A program made the position numbers and the translations under genes. From the NCBI GenBank assembly GCA_030824575.1, contig JAVBXL010000020.1, positions 1 through 64,000 of the forward strand: a stretch of 64,000 nucleotides of DNA, in the 5' to 3' direction. Under the pieces are notes generated by a model, which did no database searches, was not told the origin of the DNA, and worked only from the letters and a program-made list of their open reading frames with translations. This stretch comes from a bacterium. GTDB lineage: Bacteria; Pseudomonadota; Alphaproteobacteria; Sphingomonadales; Sphingomonadaceae. Positions 50,826-59,562 of this stretch are shown one piece after another; the stretch's first letter is position 1, and each line of letters opens with the position of its first letter.

Positions 50826-52672
50826 GCAGCCACCCGGCGGACATGCACCAGGATCGCCGCCAGCGCCGCCGGGGTGATGCCGCGGATGCGACCGGCGGCG
50901 GCCAGCGTGTCGGGACGGGCGGCGTCAAGGCGCTCGATCATCTCGGTAGAAAGGCCGCCGATGGTACGGAAATCGAAATCGGCCGGGATGATGACCCGTT
51001 CGTTGCGGCGCAGTTCGGCAATCTCGCTATCCTGTCGTTGCAGATAGGGGGCGTAATGGGCGTCCTCCAATATTTCGTCACGCAGGTCGGCGGGCGCGTC
51101 GCGCAATGCTGGGGCAAGCGCGCACAGCAACGCCCGATCGACTTCGGGGAAGCGCGCCCAGTCAAACAGGCTACGCCGTGCGCCGTCCTGCCGGACCATC
51201 GCGCCCGCACGCGCCATCTCACTGGCGGTCCTGGGCTGGGCCAGGTCTGCCTCGATCGCGGCGCGCTGAGTCTCACGCTCCGCCAATCGGGCAGCGCGAT
51301 CCGCACCGATCACGCCATGGGCAAGACCGATCGGACCCAGCCGCGTTTCCGCATTGTCGGCACGCAGCCGCAGCCGATATTCGGCGCGGGCGGTGAGCAT
51401 CCGATAGGGTTCGGTTACACCCTGCAAAACGAGGTCGTCGATCATGACGCCGATATAGCTACTGGCCCGATCGAGGATCATCGGCGCTTCGCCACGCGCA
51501 CGAGCAGCGGCATTGATGCCGGCGACCAGCCCTTGCGCCGCCGCCTCCTCATAGCCAGTCGTGCCATTGATTTGCCCGGCGCAGAAGAGGCCGGTCAGTT
51601 GTCGGACTTCCAGCGTGGAATCGAGCGCGCGCGGATCGACATGGTCATATTCGACCGCATAGCCCGGTACGGCAATCTCGACCTGTTCTAGCCCCGGCAT
51701 CGATCGCACCATGGCGATCTGCACGTCGGTCGGCAGGGAGGTGCTGATCCCGTTGGGATAGACCATCGGATCGTCCAGCCCCTCCGGCTCCAGAAAAATC
51801 TGATGGCCGTCGCGATCGCCAAAGCGCACGACCTTGTCCTCGATCGACGGGCAATAGCGCGGTCCCCGCCCCTCGATCGCCCCGCTGAACAAGGGCGACC
51901 GGTCCATGCCATCGCGAATGATCGCATGGGTGGCGTCATTGGTGCGGGTGATGGCGCAGGCGAGTTGTGGCAGGACGCGGCCAGACGAGAGCGGGGACAT
52001 GGTCCACCCCTCGCCGTCGGACGGCTGCGTTTCCAGACGCGCCCAATCGATGGTGCGGCCATCGAGGCGAGGCGGCGTGCCCGTCTTAAGCCGCGCGATC
52101 GGCAGCCCCAGTGCGCGCAACTGCACGCCCAGCGCGCTGGCGGCGCGTTCGCCGATCCGGCCGCCGGTTTCGCGCTCATCGCCACGGAAGAGCTTACCGC
52201 CAAGGAAGGTGCCGGTCGCCAGCACCACCGCCGGCGCAGCGATGGTGCGGCCATCGGCCAGCGCCACACCGGCGATCGCGTCCCCGTCGATCAGCAAGGC
52301 TTCGGCTTCGCCCTCGACAATCTCCAGCCTAGTTTGGGCATCAAGCATCTGGTGGATGGCGGCTCGGTAGCGTTTACGGTCGGCCTGCACGCGCGGCCCC
52401 TGAACGGCGGCACCCTTGCTGCTGTTGAGCATCCGATAATGGATGGCGGCGGCGTCGGCCGCGCGCGCGATCAGCCCATCGAGCGCATCGACTTCGCGCA
52501 CCAGATGGCCTTTGCCCAACCCTCCGATTGCCGGGTTGCAGGACATGGCGCCCACGGTGTCGCGGGCGAAGGTGAGCAGCGCGACTGACGCGCCCTTGCG
52601 CGCCGCCGCAGCGGCGGCCTCACAGCCGGCATGGCCGCCGCCGACCACAATCACATCATAGCGTATTTGCAT
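50822..52672 (-). CDS. mnmG: tRNA uridine-5-carboxymethylaminomethyl modification enzyme MnmG (GidA)
   Basis: FAD-dependent partner of MnmE that modifies U34 of tRNAs. The FAD motif [26 protein letters not shown] opens the protein, then [46 protein letters not shown], and the C-terminal [16 protein letters not shown] and [43 protein letters not shown]. 616 aa, usual length. It overlaps rsmG by 4 bp. Confidence 0.97.
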   Translation of the reverse strand: MQIRYDVIVVGGGHAGCEAAAAAARKGASVALLTFARDTVGAMSCNPAIGGLGKGHLVREVDALDGLIARAADAAAIHYRMLNSSKGAAVQGPRVQADRKRYRAAIHQMLDAQTRLEIVEGEAEALLIDGDAIAGVALADGRTIAAPAVVLATGTFLGGKLFRGDERETGGRIGERAASALGVQLRALGLPIARLKTGTPPRLDGRTIDWARLETQPSDGEGWTMSPLSSGRVLPQLACAITRTNDATHAIIRDGMDRSPLFSGAIEGRGPRYCPSIEDKVVRFGDRDGHQIFLEPEGLDDPMVYPNGISTSLPTDVQIAMVRSMPGLEQVEIAVPGYAVEYDHVDPRALDSTLEVRQLTGLFCAGQINGTTGYEEAAAQGLVAGINAAARARGEAPMILDRASSYIGVMIDDLVLQGVTEPYRMLTARAEYRLRLRADNAETRLGPIGLAHGVIGADRAARLAERETQRAAIEADLAQPRTASEMARAGAMVRQDGARRSLFDWARFPEVDRALLCALAPALRDAPADLRDEILEDAHYAPYLQRQDSEIAELRRNERVIIPADFDFRTIGGLSTEMIERLDAARPDTLAAAGRIRGITPAALAAILVHVRRVAA

Positions 52673-52711
52673 GGCCGCCCCTTATCAGAATGAGGGGGGT
52701 GGGGTCAAAAG

Positions 52712-52727
52712 CGTTCCACGTGGAACA
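52712..52727. other. parS-like site 4 (intergenic, mnmG-mnmE)
   Basis: CGTTCCACGTGGAACA, with a 14-bp perfect palindrome GTTCCACGTGGAAC at its core. It is the only one of the four outside coding sequence, lying between mnmE and mnmG. Confidence 0.75.
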
Positions 52728-52731
52728 TGCA

Positions 52732-54024
52732 TCATTTGCCGATGCAGAAACCCGAAAAGAGACGGTCGAGCATATCTTCGGTCCCCGCCTGCCCGGTCAG
52801 CGCATCAATGGTGCGGCGGGCCTGGCGCAAATCTTCAGCGATGACGAGCAAATCGGCGGTCGCGCCAGCCGCTGCAAGATGCGCGTACAACTGTCCAACT
52901 TGCTGTCTCTGGCGCGCGTGCAGGGCATAGTCGCCCTCCCCCGGCAGCAGCGCCGCCGCCCGGTCTTGAAGCGTAGCAACCAACCTGTCCATGCCTTCGC
53001 CGGTGCGGACGGACAGGCGCAGGCCGGGACGATCAGGATCGCTACGGTCGGACTGGGCGGCAATCAACAGGGCATCGGCGCGGGGCAGTTCAGCCGCGTC
53101 GCCCAGCCACAGGACGATGTCGGCGGCCTCCAGCGCGGCGAGGGCGCGATCGATGCCGATCGCCTCGATCGCATCATCCGTCTCGCCGCGCAGGCCAGCG
53201 GTGTCGGTGAAGAGGAAGGCGGTGCCCCCGATCGCGGCCGGCACTTCGATCCGGTCGCGGGTGGTGCCGGCGATATCGGATACGATCGCTGCCTCGCGCC
53301 CGACCAGCGCATTGAGCAGGGTCGATTTGCCGGCATTGGGTGGCCCTGCCAGCACGACGCGGATGCCGCCACGCAACCGCTCTGCCGAGGGCGCGGCGAG
53401 AATGGCGGCGACGTCTTGCGCCAGTGCGGCGATCCCCGCGCCGATCCGCGTTTCGATCGCGGCGTCGGGCACATCATCTTCGTCGGAGAAATCGAGCGCC
53501 GCCTCGGCCATGGCGGACAGGTCGAGCAAGCCGAGCCGCCAGCCGTCGATGCGGCGGGAAAAATGCCCCTCCGCCATCAATAAGGCGGCGCGACGCTGCC
53601 CCTGGGTTTCGGCGGCGAGCAGGTCGGACAGGCCCTCTACCGCGTTCAGGTCCATGCGGCCATGGACGAAGGCGCGGCGAGTAAACTCCCCCGCCTCCGC
53701 CCGGCGTAATCCAGGCATGGCACCCAGGGCATCTTCGACGGCAGCCACCACGGCGCGACCGCCATGGCAATGGAGTTCGGCCATATCCTCGCCCGTGACA
53801 GTCGAAGGACCGGGCATCCACAGCAGCAGCGCGCGGTCGAGCGGCGCATCGTCGCGCGGGTCTTTCAGCAGCGCCAGGCTGGCGGTGCGTGGTGGTGGCA
53901 GGCGACGCGCCAGGGCATTAACCGCGGGTCCCGCCTGCATCCCGCTTATCCGTATGACCGCAATCCCCGCCGGCGGCGCACCGCTCGACAGGGCAAAGAT
54001 CGTGTCGCCGTCGGAACCGGGCAC
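52732..54024 (-). CDS. mnmE: tRNA modification GTPase MnmE (TrmE)
   Basis: GTPase partner of MnmG. The N-terminal formyl-THF-binding domain (TIFALSSGAPPAGIAVIRISG, LHCHGGRAVVAAVEDAL) is followed by the G domain with the P-loop VVLAGPPNAGKSTLLNALVGREAAIVSDIAGTTRDRIEV and DTAGLR, and the C-terminal helical domain ending in FCIGK (the typical C-I-G-K end). 430 aa, slightly short of the usual ~450. Gap of 4 bp to the DUF6489 gene upstream. Confidence 0.96.
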   Translation of the reverse strand: MPGSDGDTIFALSSGAPPAGIAVIRISGMQAGPAVNALARRLPPPRTASLALLKDPRDDAPLDRALLLWMPGPSTVTGEDMAELHCHGGRAVVAAVEDALGAMPGLRRAEAGEFTRRAFVHGRMDLNAVEGLSDLLAAETQGQRRAALLMAEGHFSRRIDGWRLGLLDLSAMAEAALDFSDEDDVPDAAIETRIGAGIAALAQDVAAILAAPSAERLRGGIRVVLAGPPNAGKSTLLNALVGREAAIVSDIAGTTRDRIEVPAAIGGTAFLFTDTAGLRGETDDAIEAIGIDRALAALEAADIVLWLGDAAELPRADALLIAAQSDRSDPDRPGLRLSVRTGEGMDRLVATLQDRAAALLPGEGDYALHARQRQQVGQLYAHLAAAGATADLLVIAEDLRQARRTIDALTGQAGTEDMLDRLFSGFCIGK

Positions 54025-54028
54025 AGGT

Positions 54029-54277
54029 CTATTTCTTGTCGCCGCCGGACATGCCCGCCAGGCCCATATTCATCATCTGCTGGAACAGGCGCATCCCTGC
54101 ATCGCCCATGGGTGAGAAGCTCTTGAACAGTGTTTCCATCTGCTCGACATTGGCGACGCCGTCGAAGCCGTCGAGCATCGTCTTGATATATTTGTCATGG
54201 ATGGGGGTGACGTCAGGCAGGCCCAAAAAGGAGCGCGCCTCAGCAGGCGTGCAGTCTACGTCGACGGTAACCTTCAT
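54029..54277 (-). CDS. DUF6489 family protein
   Basis: 82 aa small protein recognised by MKVTVDVDCTPAEARSFLGLPDVTPIHDKYIKTMLDGFDG followed by VEQMETLFKSFSPMGDAGMRLFQQMM, a family of unknown function in Alphaproteobacteria. The C-terminus is Gly/Met-rich. It precedes mnmE by 4 bp, so it is probably cotranscribed with the mnm-par cluster. Confidence 0.82.
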   Translation of the reverse strand: MKVTVDVDCTPAEARSFLGLPDVTPIHDKYIKTMLDGFDGVANVEQMETLFKSFSPMGDAGMRLFQQMMNMGLAGMSGGDKK

Positions 54278-54430
54278 GTCGCTGCCCTTCCCTTCGGCCT
54301 TTGCATGCTATGCCCTCCGTCATGCCGCAATTGCCCGCATCAACGCAAATTTTTAAACGCGACAGGCAGTTGCGCCCCGGTTGGGATCGGCCAATATGCG
54401 CTCCATTCTCATAGCGACAAGGATATCGGC

Positions 54431-55129
54431 ATGGGCGACTTCACTTCTATCACGACCCTGGACGGCGACGGGCAGTTCGACGCCTATGTGGCTAAACCTG
54501 AGGAGGAGGCGAGCGCGGCGATCATCGTCATCCAGGAAATTTTCGGCGTGAACGACGGCATTCGCGCCAAATGCGATAGCTGGGCGAAGGCCGGCTATGT
54601 CGCCTATGCGCCCGACCTGTTCTGGCGGATTGCGCCGCATGTCGAATTGGACGCCGACGTGCCGGAGGACTTTCAGACCGCAATCGGCCTGATGCAGAAG
54701 CTCAACCAGGATCAGGCCATCCGCGATATCGAGGCGACGATCAAGGCGGCGCGCGCCGCGGCGGGCGGCGGCAAGGTCGGGCTGGTCGGCTATTGCCTGG
54801 GCGGGCGGCTGGCCTTCATGAGCGCCTGCCGCACCGATGGCGATGCGTTCGTCGGCTATTATGGCGTCGGCATCGACGGCCTGCTGGGCGAACAGCATGC
54901 GATCGGCAAGCCGGTGCTGCTGCATGTGCCGACCGCCGACCATTTCGTCCTGCCCGACGCGCAGACGGCGATGCATGAAGGACTGGCCGACAACCGCCAT
55001 GTCACGCTGTATGACTATGAGGGGCTGGATCATGGCTTCGCCGCGGAAATGGGCCAGCGTCGCGACGCAGCCGGCGCGGAACTGGCGGACGGCCGCACCG
55101 CCGATTTCTTCGCCGAGCATCTCGCCTGA
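54431..55129 (+). CDS. Dienelactone hydrolase family protein
   Basis: 232 aa alpha/beta hydrolase. The conserved DLH elements are IIVIQEIFGVNDGIRAKCD (Glu), the nucleophile elbow VGLVGYCLGGRLAFMSA (Cys in GYCLGG replacing Ser), and ADHFVLPDA..YEGLDHGFAAE (Asp/His). The start is the ATG at 54431 with AAGGATA upstream; the longer track ORF is unlikely. The next gene starts at the stop codon (TGATG), so they form an operon. Substrate unknown; the family includes carboxymethylenebutenolidase. Confidence 0.88.
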   Translation: MGDFTSITTLDGDGQFDAYVAKPEEEASAAIIVIQEIFGVNDGIRAKCDSWAKAGYVAYAPDLFWRIAPHVELDADVPEDFQTAIGLMQKLNQDQAIRDIEATIKAARAAAGGGKVGLVGYCLGGRLAFMSACRTDGDAFVGYYGVGIDGLLGEQHAIGKPVLLHVPTADHFVLPDAQTAMHEGLADNRHVTLYDYEGLDHGFAAEMGQRRDAAGAELADGRTADFFAEHLA

Positions 55130-56097
55130 TGGGCGGCGCATGGCGCATGGTCGCCCGCAGCCATGGCGGGCCGGAGGTGATCGCGCGTGAGGATTTCGAT
55201 CCCGGCGCGCCGGGTGAAGGTGAGCTGCTGATCGCGCAGGATGCGGTCGGCCTCAATTTCATCGACACCTATTATCGCACCGGCCTCTATCCCGCGCCCC
55301 TGCCCACCCCCTTGGGATCGGAGGGCGCAGGCCGGGTCGCGGTGGTCGGGCCGGCCGTTACCGGCTTTGCGGTCGGCGATGTCGTAGCCTGCGCCAGCGG
55401 GCTGGGGTCTTACGCCACTCACCGGATCGTTGCGGCGGATAAGGTCGTGCGGATTCCCGATGGCGTCTCGACGCAGGACGCGGCGGCGATGATGCTCAAG
55501 GGCATGACCGCCTGCTATCTGGCCGAAGACACGATCGCACTCCAGGCGGGACAGGTCGCGCTGGTCCATGCCGCAGCCGGGGGCGTCGGCTCTGTCCTCG
55601 TCCCCTGGCTGCGCGACAAGGGCGTGATCGTGATCGCTCATTGCGGATCGGTGGAAAAAGCGGCGCGCGTCGAGGCGGACCACAGCCTGCACGGTTCGTT
55701 CGATGACCTGGCCGCGACCGTGCGTGACCTCACCGGCGGCCAGGGTGTGGACGTGGTCTATGATGGGGTCGGCAAGGATAGCTGGACCGCCTCACTCGCC
55801 AGCCTCAAGCGGCGCGGGCTGATGGTCAGCTATGGCAATGCATCGGGCGCTGTGCCGCCGGTCAGCCTGCTGGACCTCAGCCGGGGCGGTTCGCTCTACG
55901 TCACCCGCCCGACCCTGTTTGATTATATCGCGACGCCAGAGTCACTGGCGCATACCGCCGATCGCCTGTTTGATCGGATGCGGCGCGGCGTGGTCAAGGC
56001 GGTGATCGGCCAGCGCTTCGCCTTGGCGGACGCGGCGGAGGCGCATCGCGCGCTGGAGGCGCGGCAGACGACCGGGGCGACGGTGCTGATCCCCTAG
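55129..56097 (+). CDS. NAD(P)H:quinone oxidoreductase (zinc-independent MDR family)
   Basis: 322 aa medium-chain reductase without the zinc-binding Cys ligands. N-terminal EDFDPGAPGEGELLIAQDAVGLNFIDTYYRTGLYPAPLPTPLGSEGAGRV and the Rossmann motif VALVHAAAGGVGSVLVPWLRDKGVIVIA match quinone oxidoreductase (QOR). The start at 55129 shares a base with the preceding stop; an alternative is the ATG at 55147 (MVARSHGGPEVI). Confidence 0.9.
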   Translation: MGGAWRMVARSHGGPEVIAREDFDPGAPGEGELLIAQDAVGLNFIDTYYRTGLYPAPLPTPLGSEGAGRVAVVGPAVTGFAVGDVVACASGLGSYATHRIVAADKVVRIPDGVSTQDAAAMMLKGMTACYLAEDTIALQAGQVALVHAAAGGVGSVLVPWLRDKGVIVIAHCGSVEKAARVEADHSLHGSFDDLAATVRDLTGGQGVDVVYDGVGKDSWTASLASLKRRGLMVSYGNASGAVPPVSLLDLSRGGSLYVTRPTLFDYIATPESLAHTADRLFDRMRRGVVKAVIGQRFALADAAEAHRALEARQTTGATVLIP

Positions 56098-56110
56098 AGC
56101 ACAAGAACAA

Positions 56111-56133
56111 GCCGTTCGCTCGAAACGAACGGC
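56111..56133. repeat. Short hairpin GCCGTTCG-CGAACGGC
   Basis: GCCGTTCG, a 7-nt loop, CGAACGGC. Its arms resemble the ends of the REP-like repeats, and it lies just ahead of the bidirectional terminator. Confidence 0.5.
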
Positions 56134-56143
56134 TATTGTGTAG

Positions 56144-56185
56144 AAAAAAAAGGGGCCGAACCTGTCCGGTTCCGCCCCTTTTTTT
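56144..56185. terminator. Bidirectional rho-independent terminator
   Basis: A8 followed by the stem GGGGCCGAACC/GGTTCCGCCCC (one C-C mismatch) and T7, so it can terminate the quinone-oxidoreductase operon on the plus strand and terC on the minus strand. Confidence 0.9.
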
Positions 56186-56199
56186 GCGCGTCAGGCCGG

Positions 56200-56922
56200 T
56201 CAGCCGAACAGCGTCAATATCCCGACCTGATGGTCGACAAAGCCTTCATAGATCATTTTTACCGCGACATAGACGATGACCGCGAGGCCGATATAGGCGA
56301 TCCAGCGGAACCGCTCGATATATTTGGCGATGATGTTGGCGGCGATGCCCATCAGCGCGACCGACAGGATCAGCCCGATGATGAGAATGCCCGGATGATC
56401 CTTCGCGGCACCCGCGACGGCCAGAACATTGTCCAGGCTCATGCTGACATCGGCAACGGCGACGGCCCAGGCAGCGGCGGCGAAGCTCTTGGCCGGGCGC
56501 AGGCCCGACACATCGTCGTCGCTGGTGTCGCCCGGCGTGTCCCCGCCCCGCTTGGGGTGCAATTCGCGCCACATCTTGAAACTGACCCACAGCAGCAGCA
56601 GGCCGCCCGCCAGGATCAGGCCGACAATCTGCATCAACTGGCTGACCACCAGCGCAAAAGCGATGCGCAGGACCAGCGCGGCGATGATGCCGATCAGGAT
56701 CACCTTCTGACGCTGGGCGGCCGGAAGCCCCGCCGCCAGCGCGCCGACGACGATCGCATTGTCGCCGGCCAGAAGAATGTCGATCATCAGCACCTGGCCA
56801 AAGGCGGCCAGCGCGCTGGGCGATGTTATATTGCTGAAATCATTGACGATGTGCTGCCAGATATCGGCAGGAGAGCCGAGGCCCTGGGCCGCGGCGGCGG
56901 CGGTGGCGAGGAGGTCGATCAT
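56200..56922 (-). CDS. TerC family membrane protein
   Basis: 240 aa with about seven hydrophobic helices (LAAFGQVLMIDILLAGDNAIVVGALAAG contains the DNA/GDNA metal-like motif; LSVALMGIAANIIAKYIERFRWIAYIGLAVIVYVAVKMI). The conserved acidic residues in ILLAGDNAI and DVSMSLDNVLAVAG are the TerC signature; the family is linked to tellurium resistance and metal (Mn2+/Ca2+) handling during protein export. Same direction as rho, with the terminator on its 3' side. Confidence 0.9.
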   Translation of the reverse strand: MIDLLATAAAAAQGLGSPADIWQHIVNDFSNITSPSALAAFGQVLMIDILLAGDNAIVVGALAAGLPAAQRQKVILIGIIAALVLRIAFALVVSQLMQIVGLILAGGLLLLWVSFKMWRELHPKRGGDTPGDTSDDDVSGLRPAKSFAAAAWAVAVADVSMSLDNVLAVAGAAKDHPGILIIGLILSVALMGIAANIIAKYIERFRWIAYIGLAVIVYVAVKMIYEGFVDHQVGILTLFG

Positions 56923-57041
56923 GGCGGCCTGCTAACATCCCTGTCTGTAGGAAAGGAGAAAGCCGGACCATATACATGGCCCGGCTCTCCCGGCAAAATT
57001 TATGATGGATCTGCGCGCGACCGGAAGGATCGCGGCACCCC

Positions 57042-58298
57042 TTACTGGTTCATCGAATCGAAGAAATCTTCGTTGGTCTTGCTGTCCTTCATCTTGTCCA
57101 GCAGGAACTCCATGGCGTCGATCGTGCCCATCTGCATCAGGATGCGGCGCAGCACCCACATCTTGCTGAGCTTGGCCTTGTCGACCAGCAACTCTTCCTT
57201 GCGGGTGCCGGACTTGCCGACATCCAGCGCCGGGAAGATGCGCTTGTCGGCGACCTTGCGGTCCAGCACGATTTCCGAATTGCCGGTGCCCTTGAACTCT
57301 TCGAAGATAACTTCGTCCATCCGGCTGCCCGTGTCGATCAGCGCGGTGGCGATGATGGAGAGCGAACCGCCCTCCTCGATGTTACGCGCCGCGCCGAAAA
57401 AGCGCTTGGGCCGTTGGAGCGCATTGGCGTCCACGCCGCCGGTCAGCACCTTCCCCGAAGACGGGACGACGGTGTTGTAGGCGCGGCCAAGGCGGGTGAT
57501 CGAATCGAGCAGGATGACGACATCCTTCTTATGCTCGACCAGCCGCTTGGCCTTTTCGATCACCATTTCGGCGACTGCGACGTGGCGGGTGGCAGGCTCG
57601 TCGAAGGTGGAGGAGACGACCTCGCCCTTCACGCTGCGCTGCATGTCGGTGACTTCTTCCGGCCGCTCGTCGATCAGCAGCACGATCAGGAAGACTTCGG
57701 GATGGTTGTCGGTGATGGCCTTGGCCATATTCTGTAGCATCACCGTCTTGCCGACGCGGGGCGGCGCGACGATCAGCGTGCGCTGGCCCTTGCCCTGCGG
57801 CGATACGATGTCGATGACGCGGGCCGACTTGTCCTTCTGGGTGGGGTCGTAGGGGTCGAGCGTCAGCTTGGACTCGGGATAGAGCGGCGTCAGATTGTCG
57901 AAGTTCACGCGATGGCGGACCACATCGGGATCGTCGAAATTGACGGTATTGAGCTTCACCAGCGCGAAATAGCGCTCGCCATCCTTGGGCGCGCGGATTT
58001 CGCCATCAACCGTGTCGCCGGTGCGCAGGCCAAAGCGGCGGACCTGGTTGGGCGAGACATAGATGTCGTCGGGACCGGCCAGGAAGTTCGCTTCCGGGCT
58101 GCGCAGAAAGCCGAAGCCGTCGGGTAGCACCTCGATCGTGCCCTCGCCCATGATCTGTTCGCCATTTTCCGCCTCGGCCTTCAGGATCGCAAACATCAGA
58201 TCCTGCTTGCGCAGCGTCGATGCGCTTTCGACGCCCAACTCTTCGGCCATGGTGACCAAATCTGCGGGCGCTGTTTTTTTAAGATCCTTGAGATGCAT
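57042..58298 (-). CDS. rho: Transcription termination factor Rho
   Basis: Hexameric ATP-dependent RNA helicase that ends transcription. The N-terminal domain ([22 protein letters not shown]) and cold-shock-like RNA-binding domain ([40 protein letters not shown]) are followed by the RecA-type motor with the P-loop [19 protein letters not shown] and Walker [19 protein letters not shown] and [30 protein letters not shown]. 418 aa, standard length. terC lies downstream in the same direction. Confidence 0.98.
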   Translation of the reverse strand: MHLKDLKKTAPADLVTMAEELGVESASTLRKQDLMFAILKAEAENGEQIMGEGTIEVLPDGFGFLRSPEANFLAGPDDIYVSPNQVRRFGLRTGDTVDGEIRAPKDGERYFALVKLNTVNFDDPDVVRHRVNFDNLTPLYPESKLTLDPYDPTQKDKSARVIDIVSPQGKGQRTLIVAPPRVGKTVMLQNMAKAITDNHPEVFLIVLLIDERPEEVTDMQRSVKGEVVSSTFDEPATRHVAVAEMVIEKAKRLVEHKKDVVILLDSITRLGRAYNTVVPSSGKVLTGGVDANALQRPKRFFGAARNIEEGGSLSIIATALIDTGSRMDEVIFEEFKGTGNSEIVLDRKVADKRIFPALDVGKSGTRKEELLVDKAKLSKMWVLRRILMQMGTIDAMEFLLDKMKDSKTNEDFFDSMNQ

Positions 58299-58564
58299 TG
58301 CGAATCGGTCCGATGGCGAGAGGGTGAAATAGGGCAGAAAAAGGAAGGATTGCGAACCAGGCAGGACGCCGGTCGAGTCCCGCTCTGAATGGACGGGAGA
58401 TATAATTTGGCGTGTAGCGATCCGCCCATGGGCAAGTCAAGGCATGACAGCAAGCCGCAGCGGCGGAAAATCGCCTTTTCACCGCAATCTGCGCCGGGCG
58501 GTGGCGCTGGTGCGACCATGGCCTTCCATGGTATAAGCGCCGCATAAAATGGAAGGATGAGGAT

Positions 58565-59557
58565 ATGGGACGGCTCCCTCTCTGCGTGAGGGCGTTGCTG
58601 GGGTTTGCACTGGCGATCGGTGGTCCTGCCCTTGCGGCCCAGGATGCACCGCTGCCTGCCCCTTCGATCCTCGATCCCGACGTACCGCCGGCGGTGGTTC
58701 AAACCGGTCCCGCGCTGGACGAGCGGGTGACCATCCCGATCTCGATCGACGGCAAGGGGCCGTGGAACTTCATCATCGATACTGGATCACAGCGTACTGT
58801 CATCGCGCGCGACCTGGCCCAGAAACTGGCGCTGTCGCCGCGTGCCAATGTCACGATCATCAGCATGACTGGCCGGTCCGAAGCCGGAACGGTCGCGGTG
58901 CCGCGGCTGGGCTTCGGCGGCGGGACGATCGACGATATCGAAGCGCCAGTGCTGGAGGGCGTGGATCTGGGCGCGCCGGGTCTGCTGGGGCTGGACAGCC
59001 TGCACGGTAAGCGGCTGACACTGAATTTCCGCACCGGGCGGATGGAAATCGGCAGCAGCAACCCGCGCCGCCGCCTGTCGGCCGATCCCGATACCATCGT
59101 GGTCGAGGCGCGGCGCAAGCGTGGCCAGCTGATCCTGCTCGATTCCGACGTCAACGGCATGCGGGTCAACGTCATGCTCGATACCGGCACTAATTTCAGC
59201 ATCGGCAACATCGCGCTGCGCGACAAGCTGGTGGCGAAGAAGCGCGCCCCGGCGATGCTGACGGCGGCGCTGACCAGCGTCACCGGCGGCACGCTGACGG
59301 GACAGGTCGGACGGATCAAGTCGGTGCGCATGGGGCGCGTCAACCTGACCGAGGTGCCGGTGCTGTTCGCCGACGCCAGCCCCTTTGCCGAACTGGGGAT
59401 GCAGGACAAGCCGGCGCTGTTGCTTGGCATCAGCGCGCTACGGATTTTCGACCGGGTGGCGATCGATTTCGGCCGGGGGAGGGTCGACTTCCTGCTGCCC
59501 GACGGCAGCGCGCTGGAAAAGACCCACTTCGCCGCGAATGACGAGGTGAAGGGTTAG
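58565..59557 (+). CDS. Two-domain secreted aspartyl protease (clan AA)
   Basis: 330 aa. The N-terminus is a signal peptide (MGRLPLCVRALLGFALAIGGPALAAQ). Two aspartic-protease-type motifs follow: NFIIDTGSQRTVIARD near residue 75 and VNVMLDTGTNFSIGN near 205. Each half has the hydrophobic-hydrophobic-Gly partner (for example GLLGLDSLHGKRL). The duplication makes a monomeric, pepsin-like arrangement from retropepsin-like halves, exported to the periplasm or outer membrane. It stands alone between rho and the PBP1A gene. Substrate unknown. Confidence 0.85.
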   Translation: MGRLPLCVRALLGFALAIGGPALAAQDAPLPAPSILDPDVPPAVVQTGPALDERVTIPISIDGKGPWNFIIDTGSQRTVIARDLAQKLALSPRANVTIISMTGRSEAGTVAVPRLGFGGGTIDDIEAPVLEGVDLGAPGLLGLDSLHGKRLTLNFRTGRMEIGSSNPRRRLSADPDTIVVEARRKRGQLILLDSDVNGMRVNVMLDTGTNFSIGNIALRDKLVAKKRAPAMLTAALTSVTGGTLTGQVGRIKSVRMGRVNLTEVPVLFADASPFAELGMQDKPALLLGISALRIFDRVAIDFGRGRVDFLLPDGSALEKTHFAANDEVKG

Positions 59558-59562
59558 GGCGA

